From assembly GCF_003172875.1 (NCBI RefSeq), contig NZ_QGKM01000017.1:1-64000 (forward strand): 64,000 nucleotides of DNA, written 5' to 3'. The translations under genes were made by a program, and so were the position numbers. This DNA comes from Leucothrix pacifica. Lineage in GTDB: Bacteria; Pseudomonadota; Gammaproteobacteria; Thiotrichales; Thiotrichaceae. Of this stretch, positions 25,909-36,437 are shown in pieces; positions within the stretch are counted from its first letter, which is position 1; every line of letters begins with the position of its first letter. The notes under the pieces were generated by a model, which worked only from the letters and a program-made list of their open reading frames with translations, made no database searches and was not told where the DNA came from.

Positions 25909-27609
25909 TTATAACTTCGCAGCACTCAACAACTCTTTGGTATAGTCTTCTTTCGGAGTATCAAAAATCACCTGCGTACTCCCCTGCTCGACAACCTTCC
26001 CTTTGCGCATCACCAAAATATTGTGGCACATCGCTTGCACAATCATCAGATCATGAGTAATGAAAATATAAGTCAGCCCCTTTTGCCGCTGCAGCTTCAA
26101 TAATAAATCCACAACCTGTAATTGTATGGTGCGATCCAGTGCAGAGGTCGGCTCATCCAAAATCACCAGCTTAGGCTCCATAATCAAGGCGCGAGCAATC
26201 GCTATACGCTGCCGTTGGCCACCAGAAAATTCATTGGGATAGCGATTCTTCCAAGCCGGATCAAGCTCTACCAGCTCCATGGTTTCAATGACTTTAGCCG
26301 CACGTGACTCAGCCGTTCCGATATTATGAATATCGAGTCCTTCACCAATGATTTCCTCAATTGACATCCGTGGACTCAGACTTCCGTATGGATCTTGAAA
26401 GATCAACTGCATAGACTGTCGATAAGGGCGCATCGCATTATTATCAAGCCCGGCCATAGCGTTGCCTTCAAAACGATAGTCGCCTTCACTTTTGACTAAC
26501 TTGAGTAAGGCATGCGCTAGAGTTGTCTTTCCGGAACCACTTTCGCCAACAATGCCCAGAGACTCGCCCTGCTTTAAGCTAAATGAGATCCCATCAACCG
26601 CTTTGACATGTCCCACCGTTCTTCTAAACAGCCCTTTCTGAATAGGGAACCACACCTTGAGGTCATTAACCTGCATTAACTCTGGCGCATTATCAGGAAT
26701 CGTATCTTCACGTCGCACATGTAAAGTCTGCAGCAACTCCTGAGTGTAAGGATGTTTCGGGGCTGCAAAAATTGCTTCAGTATCCCCTTGCTCCATCACC
26801 TCACCGCTTTTCATTACAACCACACGATCTGAAAATCGTTTAACGATGGCCAGATCATGCGTTATGAACAGCACCGACATACCCAGTTCTTGCTTAAGAT
26901 CATTAATCAGATCAAGAATCTGCGCTTGTATCGTCACATCCAAAGCGGTGGTGGGCTCGTCCGCAATCAATAGCTCCGGCTCATTCACCAGCGCCATGGC
27001 AATCATGACACGTTGTTGCTGACCACCTGAAAGCTGATGCGGATAACTGTTTATTTTCTCCTTCGGACTCTCAATACCAACACGCTCAAGCCACTTCAAA
27101 ATCAATGGCTCGGCTTTGATCATCGACAAGCCTTTGTGGATTTTCAATACTTCAGCGATTTGCTTGCCCACGGTATGCAGCGGGTTGAGTGACATCATGG
27201 GTTCCTGAAATATCACACCCACTTTATAGCCGCGCATCGCTCGTAATTTGCTCTCACTCAGCGCTAAAACATTTTCTCCCTGATAGCGGATTTCACCAGA
27301 CGGCCATTGTGCCGGCGGTGATGGCAATAGCTTTAAAATCGACATGGCTGTGACGGTTTTACCAGAGCCACTCTCACCTACAATCGCAAGCGTTTCACCG
27401 CGATGCACGTCCAGACTAACGCCTTTGACGACCTCATTAACCTCATCGCCCATTTTGAATTGTACGGTGAGCTTGTCGATCTCAACCAACTTCTCGATTT
27501 GTGTCGTTTGCTCAGCCGACACGCCTTGTTCGTTGTTGCTGGTGCCTGAGTCAAGAGGCGCTTTTGATTGTGCTTGCGGTGCAGATGTCATCTCATTTAC
27601 CGTCATCAA
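25909..27609 (-). CDS. yejF: YejF, dual ATP-binding subunit of peptide ABC importer
   Basis: This 566-residue protein contains two ABC ATPase domains: Walker A GESGSGKT near 79-86 and 367-374, signature LSGGQQQR and FSGGQRQR, and Walker B LIADEPTTALD and VILDEPTSALD. The acidic/Ser-rich first 40 residues precede domain one. The fused arrangement is typical of YejF of the oligopeptide/microcin-C type importer. It is the last gene of the yejABEF operon, overlapping yejE by 4 bases. Confidence 0.92.
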   Translation of the reverse strand: MMTVNEMTSAPQAQSKAPLDSGTSNNEQGVSAEQTTQIEKLVEIDKLTVQFKMGDEVNEVVKGVSLDVHRGETLAIVGESGSGKTVTAMSILKLLPSPPAQWPSGEIRYQGENVLALSESKLRAMRGYKVGVIFQEPMMSLNPLHTVGKQIAEVLKIHKGLSMIKAEPLILKWLERVGIESPKEKINSYPHQLSGGQQQRVMIAMALVNEPELLIADEPTTALDVTIQAQILDLINDLKQELGMSVLFITHDLAIVKRFSDRVVVMKSGEVMEQGDTEAIFAAPKHPYTQELLQTLHVRREDTIPDNAPELMQVNDLKVWFPIQKGLFRRTVGHVKAVDGISFSLKQGESLGIVGESGSGKTTLAHALLKLVKSEGDYRFEGNAMAGLDNNAMRPYRQSMQLIFQDPYGSLSPRMSIEEIIGEGLDIHNIGTAESRAAKVIETMELVELDPAWKNRYPNEFSGGQRQRIAIARALIMEPKLVILDEPTSALDRTIQLQVVDLLLKLQRQKGLTYIFITHDLMIVQAMCHNILVMRKGKVVEQGSTQVIFDTPKEDYTKELLSAAKL

Positions 27610-28628
27610 TACGTCTTCCTTGGATCAAATGCATCACGAATACCTTCCCCGATAAACACCAGTAGCACCGTCATGATACCGACAGCGGCAAAGGCCGACA
27701 GACCTAACCAAGGGGCTTGCAGGTTATTTTTACCTTGCGCTAACACCTCACCTAAGCTCGCAGAACCTGGTGGCAAACCAAACCCAAGGAAATCTAGTCC
27801 GGTCAATGCCGTAATAGATCCACTTAACACCAGTGGCATAAAAGTCATCGTCGCCACCATCGCATTAGGTAGTATGTGCTTAAACATAATGCGCCGGTCA
27901 CTCATGCCCATTACTTTGGCTGCTTTCACATAATCAAAATTACGCGCACGAAAAAACTCTGCTCGCACCACCCCCACAAAACCCATCCAACTAAACAGCA
28001 ACATAAACACCAGCAATATCCAAAAACTGGGCTGCACCACACTGGAGAGAATGATCAGAATATACAGCTGCGGCATACTCCCCCACACCTCCATAAAGCG
28101 CTGAAAGGTGAGGTCTAACCAACCGCCATAATAACCTTGTACTGCACCGGCAGCGACACCAATAATGGCTGATGCAATGGTCAGACTGAAACCAAATAAC
28201 ACGGACAACCGGAAGCCATATAAAATCCGCGCAAACAGGTCACGCCCCTGCTCATCCGTACCAAACCAATTTTCCTTTGTAGGGCCAGAAGGAGCCGGTC
28301 CTGGTAAATCGTTAATCACAGTCTGGTGGTCATAACCAACTAATGGAAACAGAATCCAGCCTTTCTCATTAATCAAATCTTGCACAAAGGGGTCGGTGTA
28401 TTCTGTTTCCGTTTCAAACTCACCACCAAATGTGGTTTCCGGGTAAGATTTGAAAACAGGGAAATACAATTCGCTGTCGTATGAGACCACCAGTGGCTTG
28501 TCGTTTGCCACGAACTCAGCAAACAAGCTGATAATGAATAGGAACGTAAATATCCAAAATGACCAAACGGCTTTCCGGTTCGATTTGAAGCGCTCAAAAC
28601 GACGCTGGTTGATAGTCGATAACGTCAT
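27606..28628 (-). CDS. yejE: YejE, inner-membrane permease of peptide ABC importer
   Basis: This 340-residue permease has an N-terminal membrane helix after a basic start ([19 protein letters not shown]), a periplasmic insert (~40-120) and further helices in the DppC-type core. The EAA-like coupling loop is in [24 protein letters not shown]. It overlaps yejB and yejF by 4 bases each, so translation is coupled. With YejB it forms the channel. Confidence 0.92.
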   Translation of the reverse strand: MTLSTINQRRFERFKSNRKAVWSFWIFTFLFIISLFAEFVANDKPLVVSYDSELYFPVFKSYPETTFGGEFETETEYTDPFVQDLINEKGWILFPLVGYDHQTVINDLPGPAPSGPTKENWFGTDEQGRDLFARILYGFRLSVLFGFSLTIASAIIGVAAGAVQGYYGGWLDLTFQRFMEVWGSMPQLYILIILSSVVQPSFWILLVFMLLFSWMGFVGVVRAEFFRARNFDYVKAAKVMGMSDRRIMFKHILPNAMVATMTFMPLVLSGSITALTGLDFLGFGLPPGSASLGEVLAQGKNNLQAPWLGLSAFAAVGIMTVLLVFIGEGIRDAFDPRKTY

Positions 28629-29722
28629 CCACGTGCCTCAAAGTCTATTCGTGGATCAACCACGGTATACATCAAATCACCAATCAGCCCCATGATTAAC
28701 CCGATAAAAGTGAACACGTAAAGCGTCGCAAACATAATCGGGTAATCCCGCTGAATGACCGCTTCAAAACCTAATAAACCCAGACCTTCCAGTGAGAAAA
28801 TCACTTCAATTAATAAAGACCCTGCAAATAAAATACCGATAAAGGCCGCGGGGAATCCGGCAATTATGATCAGCATGGCATTGCGGAACACATGGCGATA
28901 CATCACCTGACGCTCGGTATTTCCTTTCGCACGTGCCGTCATCACATATTGCTTACTAATTTCATCCAGAAAGGAGTTTTTAGTCAGCAGGGTAAGCCCT
29001 AGGAAGCCACCGATAGTGAGCGCAATTGTTGGTAAAACCATGTGCCAGAGGTAGTCAGTAATCTTGTGGAACCAATCCAGCTCATCCCAATTATCAGACA
29101 CCAGCCCTCTCAACGGGAACCAATCCAGATAGTTGCCACCGGCAAAAATAATCACCAATAAAACGGCAAACAGAAATCCGGGAATAGCACTTAGCGTAAT
29201 CAATAATGTGGTGGTTCCGGTATCAAAGCGTGCGCCGTGATGACGTGCCTTGTAAATACCAAGTGGAATGCTGATCATGTAAATAATCAGCGTACTCCAC
29301 AATCCCAGCGAAATAGACACCGGCATTCGTTCCACCACCAACTCCATGACTGAGGCGCCCTTGAAGAAGCTATCACCAAAGTCAAAGGTCAGGTATGACT
29401 TCAACATCATCCAGTAACGCTCCATCAATGGCTTGTCAAAGCCGAAGCGTTTCTCTATCTCAGCGACTATTGCAGGGTCAAGACCTCGCGCCCCCAGATA
29501 GTCAGTAGTGGCGTCATCACTTTTGACAGAACTGTCCTGCAAATCGTTTTGATTAGCACCACTCACACGATCCAGCACCGAATCATCAATGCCCTGCATA
29601 ATCGCCATCTGCTGCTCAACAGGGCCACCCGGTGCAATCTGGATAATGAAAAAGTTAAGCGTGATGATCGCCCACAATGTGGGGATCATCAGCAACAACC
29701 GTCGTAGAATATAAGCTGTCAT
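28625..29722 (-). CDS. yejB: YejB, inner-membrane permease of peptide ABC importer
   Basis: This 365-residue DppB-type permease starts with the usual helix ([20 protein letters not shown]). It has the long periplasmic segment after helix 1 found in YejB and a coupling loop in [25 protein letters not shown]. It lies 18 bases after yejA and overlaps yejE. The extra Ser/Asp-rich stretch around 45-70 is somewhat longer than usual. Confidence 0.92.
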   Translation of the reverse strand: MTAYILRRLLLMIPTLWAIITLNFFIIQIAPGGPVEQQMAIMQGIDDSVLDRVSGANQNDLQDSSVKSDDATTDYLGARGLDPAIVAEIEKRFGFDKPLMERYWMMLKSYLTFDFGDSFFKGASVMELVVERMPVSISLGLWSTLIIYMISIPLGIYKARHHGARFDTGTTTLLITLSAIPGFLFAVLLVIIFAGGNYLDWFPLRGLVSDNWDELDWFHKITDYLWHMVLPTIALTIGGFLGLTLLTKNSFLDEISKQYVMTARAKGNTERQVMYRHVFRNAMLIIIAGFPAAFIGILFAGSLLIEVIFSLEGLGLLGFEAVIQRDYPIMFATLYVFTFIGLIMGLIGDLMYTVVDPRIDFEARG

Positions 29723-29740
29723 ACCCGCTCCTTATGAACG

Positions 29741-32134
29741 TTATTTCGCTTCAAGTGCTGCCGCTTTTTCCTGATCAATCCACCATGCGCCATCACCCAA
29801 GGCATAACGGGGTGTCGTTTCAGGCTTGCCAAATTTATCCCAGTTGGCGACACGGAACTTACTGATGTTCCACTGTGGAATCATGATGTAACTGTGCATC
29901 AGAACACGATCAATCGCCTGCCCTAAAGGAATCAGCTTGTCTTCATCTTCTTGAACCTTCAGCATCTCTTCCATCAGGTAATCCACGGCTTTGTCCGTTA
30001 AATTGGCGGGGTTATAGCTAGATTTTACACTGTCAGAATGGAACTGCTGATCCATGCGTGGGCTTGGGTATGGAAACGGCCCATAGCCACCAATAATCAT
30101 GTCGTAATCATGCTCAGTACGGCGATTCATATACTGACTGCTATCTACCGTGCGGATATTCATTTTGATTCCTGCTCGCTCCAGATTACTACGGAATGGC
30201 AACGCCACTTTTTCCATACTTGGACTGACCAGTAACAATTCAAACTCAAACTGTTTTCCAGTGTTGTCATTGATTAGCTTCTGGTTCTTGACCGACCAAC
30301 CTGCTTGCTTAAACAAGCGAAGTGCCTGCCGCAAGTTACTACGAATATTTCCAGAACCATTCGTTTTAGGCAACTCAAACACATCAGTAAACACACTGGC
30401 AGGAATCTGATCTTTGATTGGCTCTAAAATTTTCAGCTCTTCTTCAGATGGTAAGCCCTCGGCATAGTATTCCGTGTTCATAAAGAAACTGGTGACACGC
30501 TGATATTGACTGTAGAACAGATTTTTATTCATCCACTCAAAGTCCATCAGGTAAGTCATCGCCTTTCGTACGCGCAAATCAGTAAACTGTGGCTTTTTGA
30601 GGTTAAAGACAAAACCTTGTGCACGCAGTGGTATGTTGTGCTTGATGTCAGATTTGATCACGCGTCCATCTTTAACCGCAGGGAAGTCATACCCCGTCGC
30701 CCAACGCTTTGCCGTGTTCTCATTCCATTTATCAATATGCCCTGCTTTGAACGCTTCAAAGGCAACCGTTTCATCGCGGTAATAGTCGTACTTGATTTCG
30801 GCTTCGTTGAGCAGACCTTTCATCGCTGGCAGGTCTTTTGCCCAGTAATCTTCAAGGCGCTCATATTTGACGTATTTACCGAACTTATAATCTGAGATTT
30901 TATAGGCACTACTACCAACAGGTGGCACTTTTAGTGGTTCATTCAATTTATGATCTTTCCAAAAATGCTCAGGGAAAACGGTGAATGAACACAAGGCCAT
31001 CATGCGCGACTTGTCTTTGGTCTTGAGGTGAAATTTGACCCGATAATCATCAAGTAATTCGATTTTTTCAACAAAACTATAATACGCTTTTAGACCGGGC
31101 AGGCCTTCTTCGGTGAGTTTTTCAAAGGAGAACTTAATATCACTGGGTTTAATCCGCTCGCCATCATGGAACACAGCACGCTTGTCGATGTGGAAAGTGA
31201 TAGCTGAGAAATCGCTGTGGTAACTGATTTTCTCTGCGATTAGTGGGTAATAGGCACTTAGGTCATCATCGGAACTTGCCATGATGTCATCATTCAGATT
31301 GCCCGAGCCTTTTGCTGCATCGCCTCGTTGCGAGTAAGGATTGAAGTTATCAAAGGTTCCCATCGCCCAATCGTTGATGGTACCACCCAGAGGTGCGTCC
31401 GCATTCACATAGTCAAAGTTGGTGAAGTCTGGTGCATAGTGAGGTTTGCCACGAAGCGCAATAGTGGTTGCTTCGATAATGGTGACGCCATCGCTGGTCG
31501 TTTCTGCCTCGGTGTTGTTTTGGGCTGTGGTCTCGGTACTGGCTGATTCTGAGTCTTCTGATGCAGCCTCAGTTTTGGCTTCAGCTTTATCGGCTTGTTC
31601 TACTTTCTCTTCCGTTGCAACCTCAGCGGCTTTATCGGTGCTCTCTTCAACGTTAGCCTTAACAGAACTGGTCTCAGCGGTTTTTTCTGCACTGTCCTCA
31701 ACTTTTTCCTCAGCTGAACTGGCTTCAGTGACTTCTTTCTTCACCTCAACGGCCGCTTCTGGTTTAGTCATTTTGTCGCTGGAGGTGTCGGCTTGAGTAG
31801 TCTGACTTGTATCTGATGTGTCCATCTTTTCTGCTGATTTATCTTTACCAGCGGTTTCTGGTTCATCATTTTTGACTGCAGAATCAGTGGATTTATCATC
31901 ATCGGCTTCAGGCTGGTCTGCTACTGGCTTCTTCTCCTCAGCTTCAGCGACGTTAACTTTTTCCTCAGCTGCTTTAACTTTGTCCTCAGCAGCAGCCTTA
32001 GATGCCTTCATCGCAGCTTCAATCTGCGCGACGGCATCATCGACTTTTAAGGCACCTTTATCAGTCTTGGAATCCTCAGCATACACACCACTACTCAGCA
32101 GTCCCATTGCCAACAAGCTTACTACCAACCTCAT
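29741..32134 (-). CDS. yejA: YejA-like solute-binding protein with long acidic linker
   Basis: The start at 32134 is chosen because MRLVVSLLAMGLLSSGVYA is a good signal peptide; the longer frame from 32161 only adds a short polar leader. The product is 797 residues, about 190 more than typical YejA. The excess is an Ala/Glu/Lys/Ser/Thr-rich region (~25-215) between the signal peptide and the SBP_bac_5 fold. That fold starts near HYAPDFTNFDYVNADAPLGG and ends near the AN-W-D-K-F segment. The core is complete. It would deliver oligopeptides or microcin-like compounds to YejBEF. The linker is probably disordered. Confidence 0.88.
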   Translation of the reverse strand: MRLVVSLLAMGLLSSGVYAEDSKTDKGALKVDDAVAQIEAAMKASKAAAEDKVKAAEEKVNVAEAEEKKPVADQPEADDDKSTDSAVKNDEPETAGKDKSAEKMDTSDTSQTTQADTSSDKMTKPEAAVEVKKEVTEASSAEEKVEDSAEKTAETSSVKANVEESTDKAAEVATEEKVEQADKAEAKTEAASEDSESASTETTAQNNTEAETTSDGVTIIEATTIALRGKPHYAPDFTNFDYVNADAPLGGTINDWAMGTFDNFNPYSQRGDAAKGSGNLNDDIMASSDDDLSAYYPLIAEKISYHSDFSAITFHIDKRAVFHDGERIKPSDIKFSFEKLTEEGLPGLKAYYSFVEKIELLDDYRVKFHLKTKDKSRMMALCSFTVFPEHFWKDHKLNEPLKVPPVGSSAYKISDYKFGKYVKYERLEDYWAKDLPAMKGLLNEAEIKYDYYRDETVAFEAFKAGHIDKWNENTAKRWATGYDFPAVKDGRVIKSDIKHNIPLRAQGFVFNLKKPQFTDLRVRKAMTYLMDFEWMNKNLFYSQYQRVTSFFMNTEYYAEGLPSEEELKILEPIKDQIPASVFTDVFELPKTNGSGNIRSNLRQALRLFKQAGWSVKNQKLINDNTGKQFEFELLLVSPSMEKVALPFRSNLERAGIKMNIRTVDSSQYMNRRTEHDYDMIIGGYGPFPYPSPRMDQQFHSDSVKSSYNPANLTDKAVDYLMEEMLKVQEDEDKLIPLGQAIDRVLMHSYIMIPQWNISKFRVANWDKFGKPETTPRYALGDGAWWIDQEKAAALEAK

Positions 32135-32204
32135 AATCTCTCCCTTTGGTGTTTTAATCATTAGTCAGGCAAGATTTTGGATTATTAGCGATAAGCCCCG
32201 TTAA

Positions 32205-32990
32205 TCATTGCCAAGATGTCTTTTGTTTGGTCAACCAGTTTGTAACATGGTTCAACAGTGCGTCTTCTTCTCCATCAAAGAAGTGATCCGCACCCTCTTC
32301 TACTACTTGTTCATACGCTGCATTATGCGATTGAGATTCCTTGCGTGCCAATGAAGATTTCGTCACGCTCTCCAGATCGTCAGAACCAAACAGATCCAAC
32401 ATAGGCATATCAATCTTCTTAAGGTGTTCCAGAGTATTACGCTCTGGCGCAGATCCGCCACCCCCCATACCAATAGCAACAAAACCGTCAACCTCAGGTT
32501 TATTCAGACTCAGATGATAAGCGGTCATAGATGAACCCAGACTGTGCGCAATTAAAACAACCCGTTTAACATCCATTTCTTCTTTGAGGTATTTAATAGC
32601 GGCATCAATACGCGCAGGTACTTCCGGAAACACCTCGGTATATTCATCGTGCGTTGCATCGTTTGCCAACACCGGCATCTGAATCGAAATAGTATGCCAT
32701 CCCTGTTCAGTCAGGCCCACCCTTAGAGGCTGAACAATTGTCGACCAATTAGGATGCACACCCGAGCCATGCATGACAACAGCACCGTAAGGCGTATCAC
32801 CTTCAGCATTCTCAGTCACCAGCGATAAAAAATCACTTTTACCATCATTCAGGTAATGTTCTTCGCCATCCATTAACGCATCGACGACTTGGTCAGCCCA
32901 ACGCTTCTCTTTTTCCAAATCTGAGGCTAACACCTCATGACCCATCAATATCGATACACTCAGTAAACAGCCTACTATTTGTTTACGCAT
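32205..32990 (-). CDS. Exported alpha/beta hydrolase, DUF3530-like
   Basis: This 261-residue protein has a signal peptide (~1-22, cut after VLAS) and an alpha/beta-hydrolase fold. The nucleophile elbow is AHSLGSS near 149-155 and the oxyanion region is VVMHGSGVHPNW near 70. A likely catalytic Asp lies in LDLFGSDDLES and a His in GADHFFDGEE. It resembles DUF3530 proteins, whose substrates are unknown. It lies downstream of the DUF3050 gene by 21 bases on the same strand, so the two may be cotranscribed. Confidence 0.75.
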   Translation of the reverse strand: MRKQIVGCLLSVSILMGHEVLASDLEKEKRWADQVVDALMDGEEHYLNDGKSDFLSLVTENAEGDTPYGAVVMHGSGVHPNWSTIVQPLRVGLTEQGWHTISIQMPVLANDATHDEYTEVFPEVPARIDAAIKYLKEEMDVKRVVLIAHSLGSSMTAYHLSLNKPEVDGFVAIGMGGGGSAPERNTLEHLKKIDMPMLDLFGSDDLESVTKSSLARKESQSHNAAYEQVVEEGADHFFDGEEDALLNHVTNWLTKQKTSWQ

Positions 32991-33011
32991 CTTTGACTCC
33001 TCCAGTTACGC

Positions 33012-33779
33012 TTAGCGTTTAGTTTCAATCGCCCCCAGCACACCATCCCAGAATTCCACTCTGGCATTGACCGCAACTCGTGCGGCTTCGATGGCCTCTT
33101 CAATCTTAACGGGGTCACCAGCACACAAACCGTTTAACAGGCGTAACGATAAGGGTGCATGAAAATCCTGATCTAAATGAATATGCCTATTGAGATAGAA
33201 ATGAAAAATAGGTGCTTGCTGATCAGTCACACCGATACGCCTCAAAATAGAACGAAACATCATGGGAATGATATGTTCACGCCCCAGCGCTAAAGCAGCC
33301 GCTACCTCATGAGGTCTGTTTTTTTCGATAAATCCGAATGTTGTTTGTGTAAATCGTCGCGATGGCAGCGGCACCTCAGGCATCTCCAAAGCACCCTGAA
33401 TACCACCATCCAGCAATGTTTGGATAAACGTTTCAATACCTGTGGTATTCGCACCGACCTCTTTCATAGCGAGTTGATATAGCTCGAAGTGGCTGGAAAA
33501 CTCACCCGTAATATGGGTTTCGTCCGATTCTTCCTCAAGTACTAACTCATTGATAAAACGCCTGACACTAGCGTCTCCCAGAGGAGTCCAGGGGTATTGA
33601 GTCGGAGCGACTACTGACTGCAGATACTTAATCAGTGACATAAAGTCCCATACCGAATAGACATGATGCTGCATGAAGCATTGTAAGTCTTCGATGGTGG
33701 CAACCGCTTGGTAGATGGGGTGGTTGTCCAGCGTTTGGTTGAATGACTGGATAACTTCAATCGTAATTTCTCTCGGCAA
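33012..33779 (-). CDS. DUF3050-family protein (haem-oxygenase-like fold)
   Basis: This 255-residue helical protein starts at TTG (33779), with GAGG six bases before it. The segments FMQHHVYSVWDFMSLIKYLQ near 31-50, FINELVLEEESDETH near 91-105 and HFYLNRHIHLDQD near 197-209 have the His/Glu-rich spacing of the DUF3050 family, which is related to haem-oxygenase-like di-iron proteins. The His and Glu residues could bind metal. Function is not known. It is probably first in a two-gene unit with the hydrolase. Confidence 0.75.
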   Translation of the reverse strand: MPREITIEVIQSFNQTLDNHPIYQAVATIEDLQCFMQHHVYSVWDFMSLIKYLQSVVAPTQYPWTPLGDASVRRFINELVLEEESDETHITGEFSSHFELYQLAMKEVGANTTGIETFIQTLLDGGIQGALEMPEVPLPSRRFTQTTFGFIEKNRPHEVAAALALGREHIIPMMFRSILRRIGVTDQQAPIFHFYLNRHIHLDQDFHAPLSLRLLNGLCAGDPVKIEEAIEAARVAVNARVEFWDGVLGAIETKR

Positions 33780-33994
33780 AATAGCCTCTCTCTCATTAAA
33801 TAATATGGCTGCAATGAACTCAAATTTATCAAGTCAGATTGAGTGTCTCAAATAGCCCTACAGAATTACTCTGGAAATTAAGAGATATATTCGTATATTC
33901 AGGGACTTACTCAGCCAAAAAATTGCGTTTTATCAATGCAAGATCAACTGCACTAAAAGTATTCTTACAGCATTAATCACCCGGAGAATACACC

Positions 33995-34423
33995 ATGAAA
34001 TTGACTCAATTAATCACTACATCATTACTCGCTGCGAGCTTTGCATTCCCGGTCGCAAGCTTTGCTGATAATCGTGAACTGTCCGCGCCAGTCATAGAAC
34101 TAATGCCACACCTCAAGAAATTACGCACCGAACTAAAATTAGATGATGCACAGAATCAGGTGATCGATAACTGGCTAGCCGAAGCCCCAATTAAACGCAA
34201 AGAACTGGAAGCACAAACACTGGAAGTCCGTGCGAAGCTCAGGGATGCTTTATTAAATCGCGATGAGCGTATGGTCAGAGACCGCCTGAAAAAAGAGCTG
34301 CAAGAAATGAATACGCGACTGATTGAAATGCGTAGCCTCTGTGCAAGAATGTTACATGACACACTCACCGATGAGCAATACAAAAAAGTAGCTGACAGTT
34401 ACCGTGCTGAAACAGGCCTGTAA
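33995..34423 (+). CDS. Spy/CpxP-like periplasmic helical protein
   Basis: This 142-residue protein has a signal peptide (1-24, AxA site FADN) and then four amphipathic helices rich in Arg, Lys, Glu and Leu. LTDEQYKKVADSY near the end is the LTxxQ-type motif of Spy/CpxP and periplasmic metal-sensor families. Such proteins buffer unfolded periplasmic proteins or sense envelope stress. A clear GGAG site (CCGGAGAATACACC) precedes the start. It stands alone between oppositely oriented genes. Confidence 0.65.
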   Translation: MKLTQLITTSLLAASFAFPVASFADNRELSAPVIELMPHLKKLRTELKLDDAQNQVIDNWLAEAPIKRKELEAQTLEVRAKLRDALLNRDERMVRDRLKKELQEMNTRLIEMRSLCARMLHDTLTDEQYKKVADSYRAETGL

Positions 34424-34481
34424 CAAGCGCAGATAACTGACTGTATACAAACCTGTGTGGTTAGGGATGACCGCTCTAAAT

Positions 34482-35264
34482 TTACGCCAGGCGACCATAA
34501 AAGGTCATTCGGGCAGACTCCGATAACGTGATGCCCGGCTGACCATTGTATGCCAACACCACCAACATACGGGTTTTACCTCCCTCGGTTGGTGTGACCC
34601 GATGCATGGAATTTCGTCCACGAAACAGCGCCAGAGAACCTTCATTGATTTCAAGCGAGGAAACCTCAGTCTCACCTTTCAATACCGCATCGACAGCTTC
34701 AAAATTCATCTCACCACGATCAGCATCCCGCACGTTTTTGACATATTCAAAAGCACCACCGCCCTCAGGCTTCTGAATCAACAAGGTAATCGCGAATGAA
34801 GAGTTATCAAAATGCCAACCTAACTCCTGCCCTTCCCCGGCAAAATGAACGTTAATCGATGACAAATCATCGGCATATTGGTAAAGCGCGTCTTCACCCA
34901 ATACAAAGCACAGAAATGCTTTAAACACCTCAGAATCATATAAGGTTCTAAGTGGTGAATCCGCTGAGAGCTGATCATCAGTGATGCAGCCTTTGCTGGA
35001 ATCTACTTCGCGGTTACGGGGATGAGTCAGTGGATAATCCGAATCCGGCGGAGTCAAAAATACATTATGTTTTTGCTGACAAAACCAAGCCTGATCCTGC
35101 TTAGCCTCACCCTCTGTTTTAACCTGCTGGATTGCTGCTTCAGAGAAAAAATTGTGAAGTACTAAAGCCCCATGCTGGTCAAATTCCGCTTTGCAACGAG
35201 CCTGAAAATCACGATCAGAAATAGGGTTTGAGGATAGATTTATCACATCACTCAGATTATTCAT
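34482..35264 (-). CDS. 2-oxoglutarate/Fe(II)-dependent oxygenase
   Basis: This 260-residue protein has the iron-binding triad of this superfamily. H-x-D falls in LGWHFDNSSFAITLLIQ (near 155-157) and the distal His in SMHRVTP near 216, with the 2-oxoglutarate Arg in TRMLVVLAYN. Overall it resembles the HalD/ArpA-type amino-acid or phytanoyl-like hydroxylases, but the substrate cannot be read. It is flanked by an aldo/keto reductase gene on the same strand 79 bases upstream, so joint function in a small metabolite pathway is possible but unproved. Confidence 0.75.
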   Translation of the reverse strand: MNNLSDVINLSSNPISDRDFQARCKAEFDQHGALVLHNFFSEAAIQQVKTEGEAKQDQAWFCQQKHNVFLTPPDSDYPLTHPRNREVDSSKGCITDDQLSADSPLRTLYDSEVFKAFLCFVLGEDALYQYADDLSSINVHFAGEGQELGWHFDNSSFAITLLIQKPEGGGAFEYVKNVRDADRGEMNFEAVDAVLKGETEVSSLEINEGSLALFRGRNSMHRVTPTEGGKTRMLVVLAYNGQPGITLSESARMTFYGRLA

Positions 35265-35343
35265 TATTGCTTCTCCGCATTACCAAGGCACGGCTAATTA
35301 TCCAAGCTCAACGCTCTTCATCCGACTGATCCAGAAGAACCAA

Positions 35344-36360
35344 TCATTGAACCCGGTCTTTTTCAGAGTCAGCGCCCGCCATTAACTCGTCAGTATATCG
35401 TCGCCCGGTCACAGTACTTTCATTAATCAACTCATCAAGCTCGGCCATCGTTTCATCATCAAGCGTGATCTCATGAGCCTGTGCATTTTCCTGCATGTAT
35501 TCAATATGCTTGGTTCCGGGAATCGGCACCATGGTTTGCTGTCCGGCACTATTCTTTTGATTTAGCAGCCAAGCCAGCGCTAGTTGCGCCATGCTACACC
35601 CCACACGCTCAGCAATTTCACAGTAAGGCACGAGTAATTGATTATTCTTGGCGAATGCCTCCGGCTCAAATCGCGGTCTGGCAATAGTACAGCGCAAATC
35701 AGCATCGCTCAGTTGTGATACATCCTGGGACTTACCCGTCAAAAACTGTCTGGCCAGTGGTGAAAAGGGTACAAAGGTCACACCAAGCTCTTCACAGGTT
35801 TCCAACATGCCGAACTCGGGTGTGCGTGACCATAAAGAATATTCTGACTGAACAGCAGCCACCGGATATTCTGCATGAGCACGGCGCAAGGTATCACTGG
35901 AGATTTCAGAAAGGCCGATTTCTCTTAACTTACCCTCTTTGACCAAATCGCCCAACGTCCCTGCACTTTCCTCAATCGGCACATTTTTATCCAAACGATG
36001 CAGGTAATACAAGTCGATCACATCCGTTTGCAGACGCTTAAGACTAGCTTCACATTGCTTTCTCAGCGTTTCAGGACGCCCGTCGATTTTACCAACGCCG
36101 TTTTCATCCTTATACAACGCACATTTACTAGCCAGTACAAACTCGTGCCGACGACGCTTAAGTGCTTCACCAATCAAAGCCTCATTGTGCCCACCGCCAT
36201 ACATAGTGGCAGTGTCTAAGAAACGATATCCGGCATCAATCGCTTGGTTGAGTAACTTAGTTGAAACCACGTCATCAGCAGGTCCATAGCCCATCGACAT
36301 ATTCATACAGCCTAAGCCTATTGCCGAGACTTCAAGCGAGCCAATTTTACGTGTATGCAT
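35344..36360 (-). CDS. Aldo/keto reductase
   Basis: This 338-residue (alpha/beta)8 enzyme has the AKR catalytic tetrad: D near 49 (FLDTATMYGGGHNE) with Y54, K79 (ASKCALYK) and H120 (DLYYLHRLDK). The family signature GxxxxxxxGLxExS appears as KLREIGLSEIS. It would use NADPH to reduce aldehydes or ketones, acting in the cytoplasm. Closest in feel to the YajO/AKR11-13 groups. Its C-terminus (~310-338) extends slightly past the core. Confidence 0.9.
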   Translation of the reverse strand: MHTRKIGSLEVSAIGLGCMNMSMGYGPADDVVSTKLLNQAIDAGYRFLDTATMYGGGHNEALIGEALKRRRHEFVLASKCALYKDENGVGKIDGRPETLRKQCEASLKRLQTDVIDLYYLHRLDKNVPIEESAGTLGDLVKEGKLREIGLSEISSDTLRRAHAEYPVAAVQSEYSLWSRTPEFGMLETCEELGVTFVPFSPLARQFLTGKSQDVSQLSDADLRCTIARPRFEPEAFAKNNQLLVPYCEIAERVGCSMAQLALAWLLNQKNSAGQQTMVPIPGTKHIEYMQENAQAHEITLDDETMAELDELINESTVTGRRYTDELMAGADSEKDRVQ

Positions 36361-36437
36361 GAGGGAGAAGCTCCTGAAAAAGGATCAATATAACGGAGTT
36401 TTGGCGATGAGGGCAACCGTCTGAATAAAGGTTACTG

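Noticed and set aside
31446-32204. Two long rightward frames opposite yejA
   Set aside because: They mirror the Glu/Ala/Ser-rich linker and show Ser/Ala low complexity; yejA has a signal peptide and complete domain.
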